Origin: Cristatella mucedo
Lineage: Eukaryota > Bryozoa > Phylactolaemata > Cristatellidae
Direction of reading: 5' to 3'
NCBI GenBank assembly: GCA_009760855.2
Contig: WPIO01000019.1
Coordinates: forward strand, 4,939,501 to 5,003,500
Length of the DNA stretch: 64,000 nt
How positions within the stretch are numbered: position 1 is the stretch's first letter; each line of letters begins with the position of its first letter. Below, one piece after another: positions 1 through 11,625 of the stretch. The translations under genes and the position numbers were made by a program. The notes under the pieces are model-generated. The model ran no database searches and had not been told where the DNA came from. It saw only the letters and a list, made by a program, of their open reading frames with translations.

Positions 1-2915
1 GGTTGCTCAGAGGATCCACTACGACCGTGCAGCTCGTTGTCGTTTCGAGCTCATTCAGATAGTACTACTGCACGTCGTCGACTGCGTTTTTCTGCTAGTT
101 TCCGTAAGCTATGCAACGCCCGTAGAACAAGAACTAGGGCTACCGGAGTGAGCTGGCAGCACCTAACTCTCACAACTGCACCTCCGTTACTAACCGCAGC
201 CCTCGTTTTCCGCTAGGACGACCGCTCATGGTACTAACCACGCCTCGCGTTCTCCCGCGTTAGAACTGCGGCAAATCTCTCGAACCTAGCAGAGGCAAAC
301 CCAACGCTAATCTCAGCGGCCATTTCGACCTTGTGCTTGTGGAACTCCCACTCTTTGTGCTATAAGCCGTTTGCTGTTAGCTGCCTGATATTTGACGGCG
401 CTCTCATCGTGTTCTCCGTTACTGGAGCCTAGCTGAAGTCGACGGACTGCTCGGCTATCACCGATGCTGCCCTGGAAGCTTTATTGTCTTATTCATATTC
501 TGAAATTATTGAAACCTGATATTGGCGGTGGTGCAGCCGTCTTCGGCCGAAACGCTTTCAAAATGTCAAGTCTAACTCGGTTCCTACTCAACAAACTTTT
601 GAAACTCTGGTCCGTTGGCGGAAGTGAAAGTTGCCGGTGGTAGCAGTAATTTATCGCCCACTAGGTAGCAATCGCGGCAGAATCGTCCCCTTCTCACTCT
701 TGGCGATTTTGATATCGATTTGATAGCCCATCTGAACCGACGTGTTCCAACACGCTTGCGCAGTCTGAGTATTTCTGCTTGTTTTCGTGCTCACATTCAA
801 TTCTCCGCAGATATGAAAAGACCGCATCCTTGACCAAACTTTCTCCCTTCCCCGATTTCAACCAATCGAACTCTATCGACAATCTTTTTCAGACGTCTGC
901 ACATGTGAGAATTTCATTTTCCCTGGAATGCACTCCAATTTTGAAATGCATAATTATGTGCTAGTCAGAAAACCTCGAGTTTTTTACGTTGATGTTGTCT
1001 GTAGCAAAATTTCGCACTTTGTCCTTCTGCCCTTGACCCTCCTGTCGACGTTCTATCCTGGATGGCATGCTACAGCACGAGGCCAGCCAACGTTCGCGAC
1101 GAGCTTGCAGCTCTGACTAGACCACGGGTTCATCCCCATTCAGACGCACCTTTGTGTACACCTGACACACAGTAAGCAAGAAATAATAAACGCATGCTTT
1201 AAAAGGCCGCCACAAAGTCGGGACTCACTGTCCAACGCATGGCATTCGAGGATCAGTATAGTTCGAATCAATCATTTGTGCCAAGGTAAAGTCCACATTT
1301 TATAGTGAAACTGCCCAATCAATAACCTAAAAATGCTACTGTCCGCCATCGATCATCTTCTTTGCCACTTACAAACTACCCAGTGATCCCAATGGCGACT
1401 TGGAAGAACATTTCTCCGAGTTCTTCGTATGAAAAATAGAACGGATTAGGGACTCGATCCTCCTCCATGCCGCCCCGGCCTGACTGCAACCCCACATCAC
1501 CCTGCTCTTTTTTCTCTCTGCTTCTTTCTGGCGTGTCTCTATTGAACGCATCGCTAAAATTTTCTTCCATGCTAAGAAGACCACCGGCTCTTTCGATCCT
1601 GCCCCAACAGTTCACTTTACGAGACCTGTTGCTGCCCACCAAAACAAATACTGTAAATAGGTCCCTGGTTACCGAAGAAGTCCCTCCCACACTGAATACA
1701 GCTTTAGGCAGGCCACTTATTTTGAAGCCGACCCTTGATCAGGAAAGCCTCAGTAAATTTCGTCCGGACTCCCTTCTGTCTCGAATTCTTATCCAAGACA
1801 CTTGAACGAGTGCCGGCGCAGCAGCTATGCGATGACGTCCGTTCATCGGATTCTGCTCGCGAGCTCCGATCGGGACCTTAAGTAATCGTTCCCTTGAAGC
1901 TGCTCGGCTACGAGTTTATAGCGACCTTCTAATCAGTGCTGATGAGGATGGGGCCGCTCTGCTAGCTCTCCCTAGATCTCTCAGGGGCATTTCAAACAAT
2001 TGCCCGCCAGATCCTTTCGGAACGCCACTCAACACGCATAGATATCACTGGCGCGATACTAAACTGGGTTAGGTCCTGCCTCAGTGAGAGATATCACAGC
2101 GTAGATGCAATTGCCTGCAGGTCACCCGGGGAGCTCTTAAAGTACAGGATACCCCGGGGTTCGGTCTTAGGCTCCTTGTTGTTCGCCATGTGTACTCTCC
2201 TTTTGGCCGATTGTATAGCCAAGCAGAGCCTTGCATTGACTTCCCTTTCTACACCGACAGCGCTCAGCTCAGCATACACACCCTTTGGCCCTTCTCAGTC
2301 TTGCTCTGCATCAAGCTCAAGTTCCATGCAGGTTGCATCTTCGACCTTTGCACATGGATAGCCAATAGCTTCCTGAAGCCTAGCGATGATAAGAGCAACC
2401 TACTATTTATGAGCAAGCCTGGTATTACTCTTAAGTTGGAAGACCTTGAATTCAAGTGTGGTTCATCTGGCCTAATCATCGCGACGTCTGCCATATTCTG
2501 CGTGTACTGTTCCAAAATGATTTGTCATTACATAAGCATATTGCCTCCGCTATCAATCCGTCCTGCTTCCAGCTGAGGCACCTTTCCCAAAATGAGGGCC
2601 TGCTTACAAGCACTGATTCGACTTCACGGTTCTCTTTGCGGCCTTCACAGGTCGCTTCACTCGCAGGACCAGCCTGCCTTGCTCTGCAGTGTCGCGCCAC
2701 TCGATCCTTGAACTTGAACCTCGAAGCCGTTGGAGAGCGTGCCTTTAGTTTCTTTGCTCCCAAATCATTGAACCCACTAGCAACGCACATCATAACATCC
2801 CCTGACATGACATTCAATCGCGTTTCCCTTTGCAGCAAATGTAAAACGCCAATAAAGAGATTGAGTTCTCTGAGGGCGCTTTAGCAAGTGCATTATTATT
2901 ATTATTATTATTATG
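1..2915 (+). mobile_element. Degenerate long copy of LINE family A (L2/CR1-like), endonuclease to 3' tail
   Basis: Broken reading frames follow the order of an APE-type LINE. An endonuclease-like stretch near 330-780 includes GDFDIDL around 700. Reverse-transcriptase remnants at about 1600-2300 include the LKPTLDQESLSKFRP stretch (family form KPGLDTEVLANYRP) and a GSLLFAM block. The C-terminal domain ends near 2880. The copy closes with the family hairpin tail and an ATT run at about 2835-2915. Many stops and frameshifts make it inactive. Its 5' end may lie outside the window. Family assignment rests on similarity to the better-preserved copy at 9111-10690. Confidence 0.75.
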
Positions 2916-3730
2916 ACGACATTTAAAAAGAAGCTTAAAACGCACCTGTTTATTGCAGCATTTGGTGGGTCTTGTGATTCGACTTTCGTATGCATGTACC
3001 TGCTTACACGGTGCCTGCTGCTTGTGGATGTTACCAACAATAATTTGGTAACGTTTTCTATGCAGCATCTGTAAAGTGCCTACAAAGAGATTCAGTTCTC
3101 TATGCAGCACCTGTAAAGTGCCAAGAAAGAGATTTAGTTCTTTGCGGGTGTTATACAAATGCCTTATTATTATCATCACTTCGAATAATCACACCATTCC
3201 TAGCATTAAGTTGGGATCTTTTGGCGATCAGGCCGTCAGTTATTATGCACCCCAAGTCAAACTTGCTTCTCGCGTGTGTCGCCACCTGCATTGACTTTGC
3301 GTCACTTAAGTCTCAGCGAAAGAGGCATCCGCTCCGCTCAGCTTGCCCTGCGCCTGGGTCAACCTGCCTTTTATTTTTTCTCTTTGTGCTTTTCAAACTT
3401 ACCTGCTCATGATTCAGTATATGTTGCTGATCAGGGGTCATACTCACCAGGGACCCTTGTGTCTGCTTGTGTGCTTTTGCTTGCTTGTCAAAGATTATAC
3501 CTTGCTAGGCATTAAATTCTTAGCTTGCAAGTAAGTACTTTGCTTGCAGCGAGTTTCAAAGCATGGATTGAGATTTGTTCATTTTGTTTGTTTTTCAAGC
3601 ATGATTTTACTTACCATCTAATTGCATTTCCCTTTGCAGCAAATGTAAAGCGCCTAGAAAGATATTAAGTTCTCTGAGGGCGCTTTATCAAGTGCATTAT
3701 TATTATTATTACTAGTATTATTTGTTTTTC
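2916..3730 (+). mobile_element. Two stacked 3' fragments of LINE-A
   Basis: The first piece (about 2916-3186) starts inside the C-terminal TFKKKLKT stretch. It ends with two tandem versions of the terminal hairpin (3063-3110 and 3105-3170) before an ATT-like tail. The second piece (about 3187-3730) restarts at LGSFGDQAVSYYAP, runs through the 3' untranslated part and ends with a hairpin and ATT run at 3640-3722. They look like serial insertions at or near older tails. Confidence 0.65.
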
Positions 3731-3770
3731 TCGGAGTGCTAAACGCAGGACTTGTATTATGGGCAAACCT
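3731..3770 (+). mobile_element. LINE-A fragment, left half of an interrupted copy
   Basis: The bases translate as KRRTCIMGKP, matching the NKTNLLVMGKP stretch of the family A reverse transcriptase. The frame is cut immediately after the MGKP codons by the inverted-repeat element at 3771-4423 and resumes at 4424. Confidence 0.6.
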
Positions 3771-4423
3771 GATGGTCCGAAAAAATAGCCCCGACAAATA
3801 TCCTGCACACACAACAGCCTAAGACATAATAGCCCCAACAAAGCTTAAAATTTTGAGATAAAAACATGATAGTGAAGACCTAAAATACGAAAATAGGATT
3901 TAGGGCTTCTAATATAGGGTTTAGGATTTAGGGTTTACCCTTCGTTTAAAAACTACTCCTTGTTTTCTGTGATTCTCCCTTTGCAGCAAATGTAAAGCGC
4001 CTAGGAAGAGATTGAGTTCTCTGAGGGCGCTTTATCAGGTGCATTATTATTATTATTATTATTCAATGTTCTCCACGTTGACAAATCAATATGGAAGGAA
4101 GGATTAAAAGAACTGGCGAAAAACGGAAACAAAAATAAATAAGAAAATGTGGATTATTAGTAAATTACTCTTGAATTATTTTTAATTTTGTAAATCAAAA
4201 ATAGTTCAATACGTTATAATTTTTAACATTTTCAATAAAATATATTTAAATTTTTTTTTATTATCGTAATATAATATGTTCGGTGTTATAAGCTAAATTA
4301 AAATATAAAATATTTGTAAACAAAATATCCTTTTAATTTGTCGGGTCTATTTTATCTTGTGCTTTTTTGTGTACAATTTTTGGTCAGGGGCTATTTTGTC
4401 AAGGGATATTTTTTCGGGGTGCC
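3771..4423. mobile_element. Non-autonomous DNA transposon with inverted termini, 10-bp target duplication
   Basis: The left end (GGTCCGAAAAAATAGCCCC from 3774) and the right end (ATATTTTTTCGGGGTGCC ending 4423) are imperfect inverted repeats. Further copies of an ATAGCCCC-GACAAA motif lie just inside both ends in opposite orientation (3825 on the left; about 4340 and 4385 on the right). The element is flanked by the direct repeat GGGCAAACCT at 3761-3770 and 4424-4433. The LINE frame it interrupts reads on across the gap. The interior is AT-rich and has no transposase. It also holds a nested LINE-A 3' tail at about 3968-4064. A 10-bp duplication would fit a Mutator-like element, but the superfamily is not established. 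Confidence 0.6.
3968..4064 (+). mobile_element. LINE-A 3' tail nested inside the inverted-repeat element
   Basis: It carries the CCTTTGCAGCAAATGTAAAG lead-in, the hairpin with arms AAAGCGCC and GGCGCTTT, and an (ATT)n end. Only the last ~95 bp of the LINE are present, an extreme 5' truncation. Confidence 0.75.
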
Positions 4424-5240
4424 GGGCAAACCTAGGGCTACCTAAATGTTGCAAGATCTAATACTCACGATCGGTGCGCTTAGGAAGTTTCCTCCACTGT
4501 CAAATTGGCTTACTTTCAACTAAAGAACATCACCAGAACTAGGATTTGCTTAAATGATAGGACTTCAGCCAAACTAGTTCAAGGATTTGCGACATCATGA
4601 CTAGACTATTGCAATTAAATTTACTTTGAACTACCGGCCAGTTCCTTAATCGACAGCGCTCGGCTCCTCAGTTTGACATACTTTAATTTCAAGCACCAGC
4701 CTATCCTACCATACCTATGATACCTTACTACTTCACTGTGCTCTCGCACCACCTGATCGTCAGAGTCTGGTCATCTTAACTCCCTCGCAATAGGTTGAAA
4801 TCTTTTGGCGATCGAACCATCAGCTTGTCCGTACCAAAAGTCAGCAACTTGCTTCCGGTTACGGTCACTACCTGAAGTGACTTTGCATCTTTCAAGTCTC
4901 AAATAAAGACACGTGTGTTCCGGTTATCTTTACCGTCGCCGTGTGAACTTCTCAGTTTTTTTCTTTTTCTTTAATTGCTTACCTGTGCATGGTCCAGTGC
5001 AAATTGTTCGGTGGCCATGAGTGCCTTTACGTTTGTTTTAGTCTGCTGGCCTAAGCACAATACTCGTATGTTTGTACATGTTTGATATCGCGCATACCAT
5101 TTAGCCTTTTAATTGGTTCTCTTTAAGTGCCTTTTTTCGTTTCAGTAGCTTCGTGAGTTTTAAGACGCCTCGTTAAAGATTGTTTCTCTTATGCTAGTAT
5201 ACAAAAGTTTATTTGTTATTATCTTTATTATAATGAAGCA
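4424..5240 (+). mobile_element. LINE-A fragment, right half of the interrupted copy
   Basis: The frame resumes at 4425 as GKPRAT, followed by a LILTIGAL stretch, then VSSTVKLAYFQLKN at about 4490 and SAKLVQGFATS near 4570. These align in order with MGKPSV, LTLKIGSA, ISSTVKSAYFQLHN and [11 protein letters not shown] of the copy at 9111-10690. The distal part (to about 5240) is 3' untranslated LINE sequence and is hard to bound. Confidence 0.6.
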
Positions 5241-5393
5241 TGACCTTATCATCTGGCATTGGCAGGCAGCTTTCTTACAGCTGCCACCATCTTGACTCAA
5301 GTTTGCAGTTGAAATTTTCTTCGTAGGGAATCCTTATGTGTTTAAAATCATTGTAACCACTTGTCTTGGAATTTCGTATTTTTTATCTATCGG

Positions 5394-5426
5394 CCTTCTC
5401 TCTCTCTCTTTCCCTCTATCTCTCTC

Positions 5427-5466
<40 letters not shown>

Positions 5467-5475
5467 CTCAAAACT
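5394..5475 (+). repeat. CT-rich and (TCTA)n microsatellite
   Basis: CT-rich sequence passes into about ten TCTA/CTAT units at 5425-5467, then returns to CT-rich sequence to about 5525. Confidence 0.9.
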
Positions 5476-5549
5476 CTCGCTCTCTCTCTACTCTGCTCTT
5501 TCTCCCTCTATCCCTCTCTCTTAAAAGCTCACTTTCTATACATGCGAAT

Positions 5550-5625
5550 AATACATTTCAAATAGCGCCCTCGGAGAACTCAGTCTCTTTCTAGGCACTT
5601 TACATTTGCTGGTACACATCTATCC
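5550..5625 (-). mobile_element. LINE-A 3' tail fragment
   Basis: Read on the - strand it gives the terminal hairpin, with arms AAAGTGCC and GGCGCTAT that pair through a U-G wobble. Almost nothing else of the element is present. The stretch 5626-5880 next to it shows no gene or repeat that I recognise. Confidence 0.6.
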
Positions 5626-5884
5626 CCTAGCAGTAGCAACGGTTGAGCTTTTGGTCGGATCTCCTTCAAAATATTGCAAAATATTTATAAATATCGTTAG
5701 TAAAGACCCAGTTGTACATTTAAGCATGACGCGACGACGTGCAACTGTTTAAAGTCAGCCACTAGTCCCGTTTACCTTAGCCTCCCGTTTCAACTGGAGA
5801 TCGAGCTAAAGAAATGTTGCACTGGGTTAGTTCGCTGTTAAAAAAACTATTAAATCAACTCAGGAAGCTTGTGTGAAATTTAAT

Positions 5885-7011
5885 GTAATGTAGTGTATCT
5901 CCTTCTGTAACTTAACAAAGCCACAAAGACTATGTGGGTGTTACGCAGGAGAGTTTTGTATAGTGCATTCACAGCCTAAGTGGCTTTCGGTACGCATTCG
6001 GTAGCCAGCAGACTTTGTCTCGCGAAAAGAAAAGAGAAAGTGGAAAGCATAGCAGAGTCAGGAGAGCAGTTGAGGTAGTGAGTAGCATGGAAGTAGCAGC
6101 TCAGGACCGCTGGAAAGGATGAGCCATAGTCAACAGCAGGAGAGTGGTTGTCGTTGCATAGGAATTTTGGAAGCGAGTTCCACAGTCTAGGATCTGCAGA
6201 GCTAAAGCTTCTGTCGCCAACGGTCTTTAAACGGAAGAATGGAACAGCTAATGTTTTGGCCATACAGGACCTGAGGGCACGAGGAGGCTGAAACTGGTGC
6301 AACAGTTCAGCTAGCTATGGAGGAGCCAAGCCGTGGCGGGCCTTGTGAGTCAGCGTAAGAACTAGGCTCTGTATCCGTTCCTCAACCGGCAGCCTAGCTC
6401 TTTTAGCAAAGTAGACACGTGGTCAAACCTCTGGGACTTGAAAACTAGCCTTGCAGCCATATTCATAGCCATCTGCAGTGGCCTAGTTGCTTTTTTCGGT
6501 AGCCCAGCCAAAAGGGAATTACAATAGTCAAGCCGAGACAAAAGTAAGGATCTAGCGAAACATTTTGCAAGCCACTGTGGAAGACAGCTCCTAATCTTAG
6601 ATATGAATCGAACGCGTGATCAATAGCTGTAGACACAGTCTTCTAAATGAAGCTTTTCAAAATTTAGGTAGCTGTCGAAACGACACATCTAAATTTCGAG
6701 CACGTGGTGATGGTCGCACAAAAGCGTCACTTATTAGAAGAGCAAAGCCTTATAATCCAGCCATGCGCTTAGGGTGTCCTATGAGCAGCAGCACGGTTTT
6801 ATCGTCATTTAGTTTCAAGAAGTTTTCCGACATCCAGGATCGAATGTCGGCAAGGGAAACATTTAGTTTATTAGTTGCTGCAGCAGATTCCGACGGTTTG
6901 AATGACAAATACAGCTGAGTATCGTCAACATAAAAGTGGTATCCTATTCCGTGGGCCTTAATCACTTTTCCCATAGATTGAGTATAAATGGAGAACAGCA
7001 AGGGACCGAGG
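5885..7011 (-). mobile_element. LINE family B, 3' half (reverse-transcriptase end, C-terminal domain, tail)
   Basis: Frames on the - strand run from [10 protein letters not shown] at about 7010 through [14 protein letters not shown] (reverse-transcriptase catalytic block; the family A copy reads YADD here) and FLKLNDDKT to a C-terminal stretch RLWNSLPKFLCNDN. The 3' end carries the family B untranslated tail (CCACAAAGACTATGTGGGTG on the + strand), which differs from the family A tail. It is the continuation of 7741-9110 and was split by a LINE-A insertion. Confidence 0.75.
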
Positions 7012-7740
7012 ACCACGTCCAAGTTGGTCCATGCATTCGTGACATCCCGTCTCGACTTCCGCAACTCACTGCTTACTGGCCTACCAGCATGTGCGATCAG
7101 GCGATTGCAGCTGGTGCAAAACTCTGCAGCTAGGCTTGTCTGTCGTGAGCGTCGCAGTTGCCACATTACATCACTTCTCGCCGACCTGCACTGGATACCA
7201 GTCAAGCAACGGATTGACTTCAAGATTTTGTCGCTCACTTTTAGGTCCCTTCATTCTATGGCTCCAGCCTATCTCTCAGATATACTACCCCATCAGGCCA
7301 AGCATCGTACCACCCGCTTTTCGGAATCCAACAGTCTACAAATACCTCGTACAAACCTTAAATCCTTTGGAGACCGTGCATTTAGCTCGTATGCTCCCAC
7401 AGCCTGGAACTCCCTCCCGACCTGCGTCAGAACATCCCCTGCCCTTACCACATTTAAAAGGAACCTCAAAATACATCTATTTAGGGCAGCATTTAGTGGG
7501 TCCCTGTGATTCGTCCTTCATGTGCTTATGCGTGCTGACACTGTGCATGCTGCCACTAACCACATTTGCATGCTGACCCTGTGCATGTCAACCCTTACCA
7601 TATTATTCATTTCGTTTGTTTTTCAAGCATGATTTTACTTACCATTCAATTGCATTTCACTTTAAAGCAAATTTAAAGCGCCTAGAAAGAGATTGAGTTC
7701 TCTGAGGGCGCTTTATCAAGTGCATTATTATTATTATTAT
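7012..7740 (+). mobile_element. 5'-truncated LINE-A inserted into LINE-B
   Basis: An almost open frame encodes the family A C-terminal domain from [13 protein letters not shown] to FRAAFSGSL, stopping at 7507-7509. The 3' untranslated part, the hairpin (arms 7675-7682 and 7707-7713) and an ATT tail follow. It is one of the youngest-looking copies, and its protein is nearly the same as that of the - strand copy at 9356-9841. It sits precisely within the PQGS-LGP reverse-transcriptase motif of LINE-B, with no clear target duplication. Confidence 0.85.
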
Positions 7741-9110
7741 CCTTGACCGACTCCAAAGGTGACTGGCCTGGTGGATGAAACCAGACCCCAACACGACACG
7801 GACTGTACACAATCAGATAAGTACGACTAAAACCATGCCAGTGCCTCGTCTACCAGACCGATCGTTGTTCTCAATCATTCAAGTTGGACATCGTGATCAA
7901 TGTGTTGAAGACGGCTGATAGATCTAGCAGTGCTAGGCCAGTGACATTCTTGTCATCGTTGTTGCATAGAATGTCATTGGTAACACGGAGGAGAGCATTT
8001 TCAGTGGAATGCTTCTGCTTAAACCCCCATTGAAATTTTCTGAGATTCCATTCTTTTTATTGTGTGCAACCAGCTGCTTAGCGATAATGTTTCAAGAATC
8101 TTTGACAAAAAAGGAAGAAGGGAAACTGGGCGATAGTTTGCAAGGACCTCGGTATCTAATCCAGGCTTTTTAAGTATCAGTCTAACGATGGCCGATTTGA
8201 AGGACTTGGATACGACCCCATTTTCCAAAGAAGGATTAAAAATCTCGGTTATGGCAGGGCTAGCTAAGTTGGTCTGCCAGTGAAAGGCACAGAGATGACT
8301 GTAAAGGGTCTTCAGGAGACGAGCTCTTTTTACTAGACCTTATTAAGGTAGCCACATCACATGCAGAAACTTCGGAAAACCTTTTAAGTAAGGAATCACA
8401 GTTTGCGATTCCACAATTGCTTTACTCAGAGGAAGCTTTATGGAGGCATGAATGTGCACAATTTTTTCAGTAAAGAAGACTGAAAACTTTTTGGCCGTTA
8501 ATATCTGGAGAGTCAGACCTCTCAGCATTGGCCGGTAACTTGCTTACTGTCTGATAAATCTGTTTAAGGTCCGACTGGCAGGAATTCAGTTTTCGAGTGA
8601 AAAAAAGAACCCCGGGCTTTTTTAAGCTTCCGGTTGTAAACTTGAAGAAAGTCTTTGAAATTGACTAGATCGGCATCAGACCCCGATTTCTTAAAACGAT
8701 GTTCAAGCCTACCCTTAATACGGCGCATCTTTTGAAGTTTTTTTGTAAATTGAACTTGAATCTCGACAGCTCTATACACGGACAAAATGAACGGTTGCAT
8801 GCTTATCAAGAGCACTCTTAAGTGTCATGTTCACTGTATCAGTGAGGGTATCGAGGCTGTCGGTTAAGTCTTGGTGTGGATCAAGAAGACCTGCATTACA
8901 AACAGGTACCAAAAATTTTTCTAATTTGATGCTTTTAAAGTTAAATTGCTGGACAATTTTGACATTTCCCTGTGCGTTCAAAGGGGCAGGAACAGTAAAC
9001 GAGACCGAACAATGATCCGAGAGGGTCAGTGGGAACACTACAAGGTCAGTGGGAAGACATCCTCAGTGATCACGAGATCTAGAATATGGCCACCGACGTG
9101 AGTGGTATGA
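7741..9110 (-). mobile_element. LINE family B, 5' half (endonuclease end, linker, start of reverse transcriptase)
   Basis: Reading down from 9110, the - strand shows HVGGHILDLVIT and SDHCSVSF (end of the APE-type endonuclease). A linker rich in Lys and Arg follows, then KSAIVRLILKKPGLDTEVLA and NYRPVSLLPFLSKILE (start of the reverse transcriptase) near 8100-8200. The frame reaches the RPVTFGV block next to the LINE-A insertion at 7741. Frameshifts are present. Confidence 0.75.
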
Positions 9111-10690
9111 TTATAATAATAATAATAATAATAATAATAATGCACTTGATAAAGCGCCCTCAAAGAACTCAATCTCTTTCTAGACGCTTTACATTTGCTG
9201 CAAAGGGAAATGCAATTGAATGGTAAGTAAAATCATGCTTGAATAACAAACAAAATGAATAATATGGTAAGGGGTGACATGCACAGGGTCAGCATGCAAA
9301 TGTGGTTAGTGGCAGCATGCACAGTGTCAGCACGCATAAGCACATGAAGGACGAATCACAGGGACCCACTAAATGCTGCCCTAAATAGATGTATTTTGAG
9401 GTTCCTTTTAAATGTGGTAAGGGCAGGGGATGTTCTGACGCAGGTCGGGAGGGAGTTCCAGGCTGTGGGAGCATACGAACTAAATGCACGGTCTCCAAAG
9501 GATTTAAGGTTTGTACGAGGTATTTCCAGACTGTTGGATTCCGAAAAGCGGGTGGTACGATGCTTGGCCTGATGGGGTAGTATATCTGAGAGATAGGCTG
9601 GAGCCATAGAATGAAGGGACCTAAAAGTGAGCGACAAAACCTTGAAGTCAATCCGTTGCTTGACTGGTATCCAGTGCAGGTCGGCGAGAAGTGGAGTAAT
9701 GTGGCAACTGCGACGCTCACGACAGACAAGCCTAGCTGCAGAGTTTTGCACAAGCTGCAATCGCCTGATCGCACATGCTGGTAGGCCAGTAAGCAGTGAG
9801 TTGCAGAAGTCGAGACGGGATGTCACGAATGCATGGACCAACTTGGACGTGGTATCTTTATCTAAACAAGCCCGAATTTTAGCGATGTTATGAAGCTGAA
9901 AATATGCAGATTTGACTGTGGAGCTGATATGGTCGTCTAACGAGAGGTCGCTTTGGAATATGACACCTAGATTTCAAGCTGATTCAACTGGAGATATGCT
10001 GGCAGAGCCAATTTTGAGCGTCAGCCTTTCCAATTTCTGAATCACACTGGGTTTGCCCATAACAAGTAAGTTAGTTTTATTATCGTTTAGTTTTAGAAAA
10101 TTTGCTGCCATTCATGTGCGGATGTCATCAATACATGCAGCGAGTGAGTTGAGGTGCTTTGAGGTGCTGGAGGGCTGGGAGGGATCAAAGCAAAGGTACA
10201 ACTGAGTGTCATCCGCATAGAAGTGAAAGCCTAGATTGTGCTTGGCAATCACATCAGCAAAAGGGAGAGTATAAACCGTGAAAGGAACCGGACCTAGCAC
10301 GGAGCCCTGAGGTACCCCATATTTCAGAGGTACCACAGATTATCTTTGTCCATTCACGTCAATACTCTGGAGTCTCCCACTGAGATATGACCTGAACCAC
10401 TGCAGAGCAGTGCCAGTGATGCCCAGGCGAGATGAGAGGCACTCTAGAAGAACTTTGTGATCGATGGTATCAAAAGCTGCCGAAAGATCGAGCAAAACAA
10501 GCAGAGACACTCTACCCATGTCTGCATTCCTAAGTAGGTCGCTGTATATCCCAAGCAATGCTGACTCTGTGGAGTTATTAGCTCTAAAGCCAGACTGGAG
10601 CTTGCTAGCAAGGTGTGAGGTTTCGATATACGTGTTCAGCTGGTCCGCAACGACCCGTTCTAGTGTCTTTGATGAATATCCGCTCGATAA
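9111..10690 (-). mobile_element. Best-preserved LINE-A copy: reverse transcriptase, C-terminal domain, 3' tail
   Basis: Reading down from 10690, nearly continuous frames give SSKTLERVVADQLNTYIE, the reverse-transcriptase blocks LLVLLDLSAAFDTIDHKVLL, YGVPQGSVLGP and FHFYADDTQLYLCF, then FLKLNDNKTNLLVMGKP and the C-terminal domain to FRAAFSGSL. The 3' end is the hairpin at about 9140-9190 followed by (AAT)n on the + strand at 9114-9143. The motif set fits the L2/CR1 group. A few stops remain, so it is not intact. It meets an endonuclease segment of opposite orientation at about 10760. Confidence 0.85.
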
Positions 10691-10759
10691 AAACCGAGAG
10701 GTTACTTATCCGCGATCAGGCGGTCCAGGAGAAGCTCGATGCATTTCTGCTTATCGCAA

Positions 10760-11300
10760 GTTGGATGGTGCCTTGTTCTAGTTGCTGTATATCTGAGACC
10801 ACACCACCCGGGTTCTCATTTTATCAGTCCGTGCGTTCTGACAAGGTTGGTGGCGGGGTTGCAATTGTTGTTCATGAATCGTTTGGCAGTATGTATCGTA
10901 TGTGCAGCTTTTCGCATGAGCCATAGTTTGAATCAGTTTCAATCAGGTCCTCATCAAAGACAATGTCTCTCACTGTTGTGATATACATGCCTCCTTCTGG
11001 CTGTTTAAACTTGTTTATAGAGGAGTTTTCAGAGATCCTCGCTAAAATATTTGTGTCTGACAGACCGTTACTAATTGCTGGAGACTTCAATATTCACGTT
11101 GAAAAGCCTATCGACAGCTAGGCCCGCTCATTTCTTGACTGTCTGGAGAATTTTGATTTGGTCCAAAAAGTTAATCATTTGTCGCTCACTGTTAGAAGAT
11201 GTCTACGCTAAGTGGGCATTCATGTAGATATGATATCATGTATGACTTTTGGTTTATCAAATCTGGAGTTGCTATAAACTACTGCGATTTTTTAGGGCCA
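10760..11300 (+). mobile_element. Inverted LINE endonuclease segment attached to the copy at 9111-10690
   Basis: The + strand frame reads GGGVAIVVHESFGS near 10850, then ISVIRSS-like sequence and LLIAGDFNIHVEKP near 11075-11105. GDFNIH is the catalytic signature of APE-type LINE endonucleases. The segment points away from the reverse-transcriptase part, with its own 5' end at the junction. That is the geometry expected of a twin-primed 5' inversion. Confidence 0.7.
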
Positions 11301-11625
11301 AAAGTGGGAGCAAGTAAAGACCCCCCCCCCCCAGTGCTTACTAAGCGTCTCAAAACATACATAGGATCAATATGCTGTTCTCTGAAGGTAGGAAAATACA
11401 TAATTTAATGTTGACTATGCTTGATTTTGTTGTCTTCCGCTGCTGGGCGCGCCTCAGCGAATGTCCTTTTCTACATTGAAATGGGCTGAGCTTCGGCTGC
11501 TTTAGTTTTTTGGTCAAACGGATGCGACTCATCGGGATCGGGATATACCGACTCGGGCCTACTGCTGATTTAGAGCTCACCACTAGCACCGTGCCTTGTA
11601 ATAATTTCGTATCAAGTGTCACTCG
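11301..11625. other. No gene seen; 12-nt C run
   Basis: It contains a run of C at 11321-11332 and otherwise unremarkable sequence. I see no coding signal. Confidence 0.5.

Noticed and set aside
3895..3940. TTTAGGG-like repeats that resemble a telomere
   Set aside because: Only a few imperfect units in AT-rich sequence inside a transposon; too short for an interstitial telomere.
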